DNA of 10,903 bases from Acidobacteriota bacterium (GTDB taxonomy: Bacteria; Actinomycetota; Acidimicrobiia; Acidimicrobiales; SHLQ01): the NCBI GenBank assembly GCA_022562835.1, contig JADFOM010000059.1, positions 1-10,903 of the forward strand, given 5' to 3'. Positions 5,931 through 10,903 of the stretch are shown here, piece after piece. The first letter of the stretch is position 1, and each line of letters begins with the position of its first letter. The position numbers and the translations under genes were made by a program. Under the pieces are notes generated by a model. It ran no database searches. It saw only the letters and a list, made by a program, of their open reading frames with translations, and was not told where the DNA came from.

Positions 5931-7081
5931 TGTCTGTGCAAGCTGCAGTGGTCGGGATCGGCCAAACCAAACATGCAAAGTGCCGCGACGACCTGTCGCT
6001 GGCTGGCCTGGTTCGCGAAGCAGCGATACGTGCGCTTGAGGACGCCGGAATGGGCTGGAGCGATATCGAAGCGGTAATCATCGGCACCGCTCCCGACAGC
6101 TTCGAGGGTCTAATGATGCCCGAGCTCTACTTCGCGGATGCGCTGGGTTGTGTGGGCAAACCGATCATGCGGGTGCACACCGCCGGAAGTGTGGGCGGAT
6201 CGACCGCTGTCGTCGCGACCCACCTGGTCGAATCCGGGGTGCGCAAACGGGTACTAACCGTCGCATTCGAGAAACAATCAGAGGGCGACACCACCTGGGG
6301 TCTTTCGGGGGGTCGCAGCGGAGGTGTCGGTGCTGGTGGCTATTTCGCCCCTCACGTCCGGTCCTACATTGAACGTTCGGGGGCCCCCGACTACGTCGGC
6401 TGGATGGTCGCTGTTAAGGATCGCCAGAACGCGCTGAAGAATCCATACGCGCACCTGCAACTCGAAAACATCACCTTCGAGTCGGTGAAAGAGTCGCCAA
6501 TGGTGTGGGATCCGGTGCATCGGCTTGAGTCGTGTCCCACGTCCGACGGCGCAGCGGCAATGGTCATAGTCGACGCCGACACCGCCAAGGTCGCACCGAC
6601 ACCGCCGGCATGGATCCACGCCACCGCGATTCGCAGTGAGCTCGGATGGTTTCCCGGACGCGATGCGGTGAATCCCCAAGGGGGCCAGGACTGCTCAGCG
6701 GACGTCTACAAACAAGCTGGCATCACAAACCCTCGCGAGGAACTCGACATGATCGAGTGTTATGTGCCCTTCAGTTGGTACGAGCCGATGTGGATGGAGA
6801 ACCTGCACATCACCGAGCGCGGAGACGGCTGGAAGCTGACCGAGGAAGGCCACACGGCGATCGACGGCGACATCCCAGTGAACTGCTCCGGTGGTGTGTT
6901 GTCGTCCAACCCAATCGGGGCGTCGGGAATGTTGCGTTTTGCAGAGGCGGCTATGCAGGTCCGTGGACAAGCGGGCGACCACCAGGTGCCCAATGCACAT
7001 CTCGCGCTGGGCCACGCGTACGGCGGCGCTGCTCAATACTTCGCCTGCTGGGTGGTTGGTTCGGAGCGTCCGGAGTCGTGA
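5930..7081 (+). CDS. Thiolase-fold acyl-CoA lyase-like protein, Cys nucleophile absent (Ltp3-like)
   Basis: A 383-residue protein. ATG 5930 shares its A with the preceding TAA (TAATG); the frame extends 8 residues further upstream but without reason to prefer it. SCP2-thiolase features are the opening AAVVGIGQTKH, a nucleophile region reading RVHTAGSVGGSTA (81-93) with no Cys, LESCPTSDGAAAMVIVD (199-215), NCSGGVLSSNPIGASG (318-333) where His of GHPxGASG is Asn327, and the end LALGHAYGGAAQY (358-370) with Tyr364 near the usual second cysteine. It keeps more thiolase signature than its upstream neighbour, so it is the likelier catalytic subunit. Ltp2-type aldolases use tyrosines instead of cysteine, which suits the HAYGG tyrosine, but that assignment is inference. 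Expected reaction: retro-aldol cleavage of a 3-hydroxyacyl-CoA to a ketone or aldehyde plus a short acyl-CoA. Another lipid-transfer or scaffold role cannot be excluded. Confidence 0.85.
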   Translation: MSVQAAVVGIGQTKHAKCRDDLSLAGLVREAAIRALEDAGMGWSDIEAVIIGTAPDSFEGLMMPELYFADALGCVGKPIMRVHTAGSVGGSTAVVATHLVESGVRKRVLTVAFEKQSEGDTTWGLSGGRSGGVGAGGYFAPHVRSYIERSGAPDYVGWMVAVKDRQNALKNPYAHLQLENITFESVKESPMVWDPVHRLESCPTSDGAAAMVIVDADTAKVAPTPPAWIHATAIRSELGWFPGRDAVNPQGGQDCSADVYKQAGITNPREELDMIECYVPFSWYEPMWMENLHITERGDGWKLTEEGHTAIDGDIPVNCSGGVLSSNPIGASGMLRFAEAAMQVRGQAGDHQVPNAHLALGHAYGGAAQYFACWVVGSERPES

Positions 7082-9291
7082 CGGTACCGGACTCCTCGGC
7101 TTCAAGCGCCGCGGCACTCGCTGCGACGGTGCTCGACGAGGAGGCGGCCCGCGTGGAAGCAGGGCGGGCCGAAGAGGTGTTGTTCGCCGACGACCTGTTG
7201 CCCGGCGTCGGTAGTGAGGAACTGTCACTGAAGAGGGGCCTCGTTATGGGCGGTGGGGCCGCGACGTTCGTCGTGTTGTTGGTCCTCAACTCGCTTGACG
7301 AACTCCAGGCCTCGGCCTTTGCGATCCTCGCGCCTGATATCCGCGACACGTTCGGTGTAGGAGACGGCACGATCACGTTCATCGGCGCTATATCCTCGGC
7401 ATTCGTTGTGCTCGGGGCCGTGCCCATGGGCTGGCTTGCCGACCGATACCGACGTGGCCCGATAATCGGTTGGTCGAGCATCGCTTTCAGCGGGTTCGTG
7501 TTCCTCAGTGGCATCGCCGTCAATGCATTCGCCTTCTTCTGGGCACGCTTCGGCGTAGGCATCGCCAAGGCGAACACCATTCCTGTGCATTCATCGATGC
7601 TCGCCGACACGTACCCCATCGGTGTCCGCGGTCGCATCGGAGCCATCACCGCCATAGCCGGTCGCGGCGTGGCTGTCATCAGCCCGCTGTTGGTTGGACT
7701 GATCACCGAGATCGCAAACGGACCAGGCGAAGTCGACGGCTGGCGTTGGGCGTACTACATCCTCGGCGTGCCCGTCATGATCGCCGCGTTGGCGGCGTTC
7801 AGACTCAAGGAGCCAACCCGCGGGCAATGGGAAAAAGAGGACGTACTCGGCGAGGTGATCGAGGATCACGATCCACTCCCGCCGAGCATGGAGTCGGCCT
7901 TCGCTCGACTCTGGCAGATCCGCACGTTGCGCGGCGTCATTATCGGGTTTAGCGCGATGGGATTCGGCATTTTCACGGCCCCGTTCCTCGAAAGCATTTT
8001 TCTCGAAGACCATTTCGGCCTTGACTCACTCGACCGTGGCATCGCCAAGACCGCTGGCGGCATCTTCGTTATGATCGCGCTCATATACGTCGGGCCGCGT
8101 TTCGACAAGCTTTACCGCAAGGACCCGGCCCTGGTGGTGCGGCTGGTCGGCGCGCTGATCTTCTCCTCGGCGTTTCTTATGCCGGTGCAGTACTTCATGC
8201 CGAACGTCGCCGGCTTCGTCATCGCTTCGATCCCACGCGAGGTCATGCTGTTCACAGCGTTCGCCATGGTCGTACCCATGCTCCAATCGATCCTGCCATA
8301 TCGCCTCCGCGGGCTCGGGGCAGCTCTCGGCACGCTCTACATATTCTTCACCGGCGCGCTTGGGGGCGGGCTGATCGCTCTGATGTTCGCCGACGCGTGG
8401 GGTGCGCGCACGACGGTGCTGGTACTCAGCGTGCCAACGACACTCATCGGCGGAGCCCTGATGATGCGCACGGCGAAGTTCATAAAGAGTGATCTGTCCG
8501 TGGTAGTGCAGGAACTTCAAGAAGAGCTCGCGGAGTCGGAACGCCGTAAACAGGACCCCGACGACGTCCCGGCGCTTCAGATAAACAACATCGACTTCAG
8601 CTACGGCAAAGTACAGGTGCTCTTCGATATCGGATTCGATGTCAAGCGCGGCGAATCGCTGGCGCTGCTCGGTACCAACGGTGCTGGCAAGTCGACCGTC
8701 CTGCGGGTCATCAGTGGATTGGGAACACCATCGCGGGGTGTCGTGCGCCACCACGGTCGCACAATCACATACGTGTCACCCGAGACGCGTTCGCGGCTCG
8801 GCATTCAGCAACTACCGGGTGGAAGCGGCGTTTTCTCGGAGATGACAGTTCATCAGAACCTCATAATGGGCGCGTACAAACACAGGAACGACCGTAGCGA
8901 CGTGCAGCGACGCCTCGACCGCGTGACCGAGCTTTTCCCGCTGCTCGGTGAACGTGAGGGCGAGTTGGCCGGCAACCTGTCGGGCGGACAGCAACAAATG
9001 CTCGCTCTGGCAGTGACCATGTTGAACGAGCCGGACGTGTTGCTCATCGACGAGCTGTCACTCGGCCTGGCACCCACGGTCGTGCAGGAGTTGCTCAAGC
9101 ATGTAGATACGTTGCGCGAAGCCGGTCAGACGATGATCATCGTCGAACAGTCGATCAACATCGCGCTCGCGATCAGTGACCGAGCGATCTTCCTCGAGAA
9201 GGGTCAGGTGCGGTTCGAGGGATCGGCCGCCGAGCTGCTCGAGCGCGACGACATCGCCAGAGCGGTATTCCTCGGCGACGAAGGCGGATGA
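7078..9291 (+). CDS. MFS transporter fused to LivF-type ABC ATPase
   Basis: A single uninterrupted 737-residue frame; GTG 7078 overlaps the upstream stop (GTGA). The frame is open further upstream (to 6646), but that part lies over the thiolase gene and is a shadow. After a ~55-residue acidic N-terminus come 12 predicted helices (about 58-468). They carry MFS motif A GWLADRYRR (118-126) between helices 2 and 3, and an ARFGVGIAKAN...P...S segment in helix 4 that recalls Spinster-like members. A charged linker with an EL.EELAESERR helix (about 475-495) joins the ATPase domain (499-737). That domain has Walker A GTNGAGKST (532-540, Lys538), IQQLPGG after the Q-loop, signature LSGGQ (634-638), Walker B LLIDE (Asp658, Glu659) and VEQS with Gln at the switch position, a LivF hallmark. 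All ATPase residues look competent. The next gene is a LivH-LivM permease, so the ATPase half probably energises that importer; what the attached MFS does is unclear. Confidence 0.92.
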   Translation: MTVPDSSASSAAALAATVLDEEAARVEAGRAEEVLFADDLLPGVGSEELSLKRGLVMGGGAATFVVLLVLNSLDELQASAFAILAPDIRDTFGVGDGTITFIGAISSAFVVLGAVPMGWLADRYRRGPIIGWSSIAFSGFVFLSGIAVNAFAFFWARFGVGIAKANTIPVHSSMLADTYPIGVRGRIGAITAIAGRGVAVISPLLVGLITEIANGPGEVDGWRWAYYILGVPVMIAALAAFRLKEPTRGQWEKEDVLGEVIEDHDPLPPSMESAFARLWQIRTLRGVIIGFSAMGFGIFTAPFLESIFLEDHFGLDSLDRGIAKTAGGIFVMIALIYVGPRFDKLYRKDPALVVRLVGALIFSSAFLMPVQYFMPNVAGFVIASIPREVMLFTAFAMVVPMLQSILPYRLRGLGAALGTLYIFFTGALGGGLIALMFADAWGARTTVLVLSVPTTLIGGALMMRTAKFIKSDLSVVVQELQEELAESERRKQDPDDVPALQINNIDFSYGKVQVLFDIGFDVKRGESLALLGTNGAGKSTVLRVISGLGTPSRGVVRHHGRTITYVSPETRSRLGIQQLPGGSGVFSEMTVHQNLIMGAYKHRNDRSDVQRRLDRVTELFPLLGEREGELAGNLSGGQQQMLALAVTMLNEPDVLLIDELSLGLAPTVVQELLKHVDTLREAGQTMIIVEQSINIALAISDRAIFLEKGQVRFEGSAAELLERDDIARAVFLGDEGG

Positions 9292-9292
9292 T

Positions 9293-10490
9293 GTGCCTGG
9301 ACTGGTGATCGCCGACATCCCTATCTGGGACGGACACTGGAACTGGTGGGTCGAGAACAGCTCATGGCAGCTGTGGTTCAACGGAATCATGAACGGGTTG
9401 ATCTACGGAATGCTCGCTCTCGGCATCGTGCTGATCTACCGGTCGACCAAAGTCATCAACTTCGCTGTCGGCAACATGGGTATGCCGGCGATGGGTCTGA
9501 TGGCGCTGCTCGTAGTCAATTACAACTTTCCATACTGGATCGCGCTATCCATTTCGTTGTCCGTTGGGCTGCTCACCGGTGCGGTCACAGAACTCGCCGT
9601 GATCCGGCGGCTGTTTGACGCGCCCAGGGTGATCGTTCTCGTCGCGACGATCGGCATCGCTCAGTTGATGCAAGCCATTCTGAGCGCCATGCCCGATGTA
9701 CACGCCGAGTCAGGCGAGAAGTATCCGATCCCACTCGGCGGGGAATGGGACATCTTCTGGAATATCAGCCTGTCGGGTCAGGATCTGACGATCATCATCG
9801 TGGTCCCGACGGTCGCCATCGTGCTCGCATTGTTCCTCAACAGGACCTTGTTCGGGCAGACGGTGCAGGCATCTGCGAACAACCCAGATCTAGCCAGGCT
9901 CAACGGCATCAACCCCAAGACCATCTCATTGTTCGTCTGGACCATCGCCGGTTTGCTGGGCGCGGTCGCGATGATCTTGCTCGCCGGTCGACGGGGTGAA
10001 GCCACCCAACTCAACAATCTCGGTCCCATCACGATGACCCGCGCCTTGGTCGCCGCTGTTCTCGCAGGCATGTACTCGTTTCCACGGGCGGTGGTCGCCG
10101 GCGTCGCTATCGGTGTCCTTCAGACTCACGTACTACGCCTCAACCTCGACGATCCTGGCCTGTTCGATTTCCTGTTGTTCGTATTGGTCGTGGTCGCAAT
10201 CTTGTTCCAAAGTCGCGGTGCTATCGCCGAGGCCAAGAGTTCATTCGCTTTCGTTTCCAAACGTCGGCCCATACCGGCCCACCTGCGCGAGATCTGGTGG
10301 ATTCGACACTTCACTCATTTCGGAGCGATCGCCCTTTTGGCCCTCGGCATTATTGTTCCGCTACTAATCGACACCCCCAGCCGCCACCGCGCTTACGCCC
10401 GGATCGTCGCGTTCTCGATCTGTGCCGTCTCGGTGTCGGTCATCACCGGCTGGTCCGGTCAGGTGTCGCTCGCGCAGATGACGTTCGCCG
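9293..10490 (+). CDS. LivH-LivM type ABC permease fusion, 3' truncated at a sequence join
   Basis: GTG 9293 lies one base after the previous TGA, with GAAGGCGGA upstream. About 399 residues are genuine. The LivH-like half has NGLIYGMLALGIVLIYRSTK (34-53), INFAVGNMGM, FGQTVQASANNPDLARLNGI (187-206) and TRALVAAVLAGMYSFPRAVV (249-268), all typical of branched-chain amino acid type permeases. A basic linker (about 310-340) leads to a LivM-like beginning, IVAFSICAVSVSVITGWSGQVSLAQMTF (371-398), which then stops resembling LivM. The reading frame continues without a stop into a homocysteine methyltransferase domain. LivH-LivM fusions of ~650 residues are known in actinobacteria, so the natural protein should continue for ~250 residues more. 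It would import a substrate delivered by an unseen binding protein, using the adjacent LivF-type ATPase and normally a LivG. Despite the family name, substrates range well beyond amino acids. Confidence 0.85.
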
Positions 10491-10903
10491 AGGAGGGCGT
10501 GACCCTTGGCGGCGATACGCCGGAGGAGGTCGCGGCCGCGTTGGGCGAGCTGGACCTCGCAGCGTTCGGCGCGAACTGTAGCGTCGGCCCCGACCTCATA
10601 CGCGACGTGGTCGAGCGTATGGCGCGCGTTGCCGACCTCCCCATCGCGGCGCAGCCGAACGCCGGCCTGCCTGCCTACGTGGACGGACGGATCGAGTACT
10701 CGGCCGACCCCAAGTACTTCTCGGACGCCGCCCGTCAGATCGCGGTGGCCGGCGCCCGGCTCCTGGGCGGCTGCTGCGGCACGACGCCCGAGCACATCGC
10801 GAAGGTGCGCGACGCGCTCCGCGGCGTCGAGCCCTTGGATGGTGGATCGGCTGGCCGCCCGGCCGCCGTCTCGACGCCCGCGCGGCCAGCCGCTCCGTCC
10901 ATA
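10481..10903 (+). CDS. Homocysteine S-methyltransferase domain, C-terminal part (foreign, partial)
   Basis: About 140 residues in the same frame as the permease and running off the window. The match to the homocysteine-binding barrel is clear: GANCSVGP with zinc-ligand Cys at 10577-10579, QPNAGLP, and GGCCGTTPEH with Cys at 10772-10774 and 10775-10777, giving the three zinc cysteines. The domain transfers a methyl group to homocysteine to make methionine. The tail after CCGTTPEHIAKVRDAL becomes a Pro/Ala linker, which fits the bifunctional homocysteine methyltransferase / methylenetetrahydrofolate reductase proteins (YitJ type) or MetH, where another domain follows. Third-position GC is visibly higher than in the genes to the left. 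No start belongs to this gene; its 5' part was lost at the join. It likely comes from another genome. Confidence 0.82.
10839..10902. repeat. GC-rich inverted repeat at the right end
   Basis: CGGCTGGCCGC (10848-10858) and its exact complement GCGGCCAGCCG (10882-10892) form 11-base arms with a 23-base loop. The similarity continues imperfectly outward to about 10839 and 10902 and for a few bases inward. It lies in the Pro/Ala linker region of the partial methyltransferase gene. It could be a chance product of GC-rich coding sequence or the hairpin at which assembly stopped. Confidence 0.45.

Noticed and set aside
6646..7077. Upstream extension of the MFS-ATPase frame over the thiolase-fold gene
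   Set aside because: The extension lies in another frame of a well-supported gene, is Arg/Pro-rich without domain features, and the GTG at 7078 gives the same GTGA coupling seen elsewhere.
8026..8754. 242-codon minus-strand frame within the MFS-ATPase gene
   Set aside because: It overlaps the MFS helices and Walker A on the other strand, is rich in Arg/Glu/His as antisense frames here are, and shows no domain.
9288..9310. ATG at 9288 or 9291 as start of the permease gene
   Set aside because: Both lead to TGA within six or seven codons in their frame; GTG 9293 opens the LivH frame.
1..10903. CRISPR array, tRNA, rRNA, insertion sequence or phage attachment site
   Set aside because: No regularly spaced repeats, tRNA-like cloverleaf, rRNA segment, transposase motif or terminal repeats were seen on reading both strands by eye.

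Overview
The window looks like one metagenomic contig from a GC-rich actinobacterium. An uncultured relative of Acidimicrobiia is my best guess, from codon use, frequent GTG and TTG starts, paired DUF35/thiolase-fold genes and fused Liv-type transporter genes; no marker gene fixes the taxon. All convincing genes in the main body (about 90-10490) are on the plus strand. Both ends look like foreign sequence joined to it, so the first ~90-110 bases and everything after ~10490 should not be read as part of the same locus.

Layout. (1) 1-~100: lower-GC sequence of other origin, with an unidentified open frame on the minus strand. (2) 90-2491: two ABC exporter half-transporters, the first cut at its 5' end, overlapping by GTGA. 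Their ATPase motifs are complementary and degenerate, as expected of an asymmetric heterodimer. (3) 2652-3668: an NAD(P)-binding protein related to dihydrodipicolinate reductase and diaminopentanoate dehydrogenase. (4) 3669-3818: intergenic stretch with a candidate promoter and a perfect 6+2+6 palindrome. (5) 3819-~10490: a tightly packed set of genes that starts with two DUF35 OB-fold proteins (the first without its zinc ribbon, the second with it) and two thiolase-fold proteins lacking the usual nucleophilic cysteine. It continues with a 737-residue fusion of a 12-helix MFS transporter to a LivF-type ABC ATPase, then a LivH-LivM permease fusion. Most neighbours in this set overlap by 1 or 4 bases or are 1 base apart. 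The one 55-base gap is bridged by a 20-codon reading frame with ATGA overlaps at both ends. (6) ~10481-10903: an in-frame switch into a homocysteine S-methyltransferase domain, almost certainly an assembly join at a short stretch that both genes can encode.

How the genes may work together (inference): paired DUF35 and Cys-less thiolase-fold proteins resemble the Ltp3/Ltp4 and Ltp2-ChsH2 type complexes of actinobacterial sterol side-chain degradation, which perform retro-aldol C-C cleavage on acyl-CoA substrates. Sharing a transcript with a Liv-type importer and an MFS-ATPase fusion suggests an uptake-plus-catabolism unit for a hydrophobic or branched acid. The substrate cannot be named from the sequence. 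The MFS-LivF fusion is the least ordinary feature.
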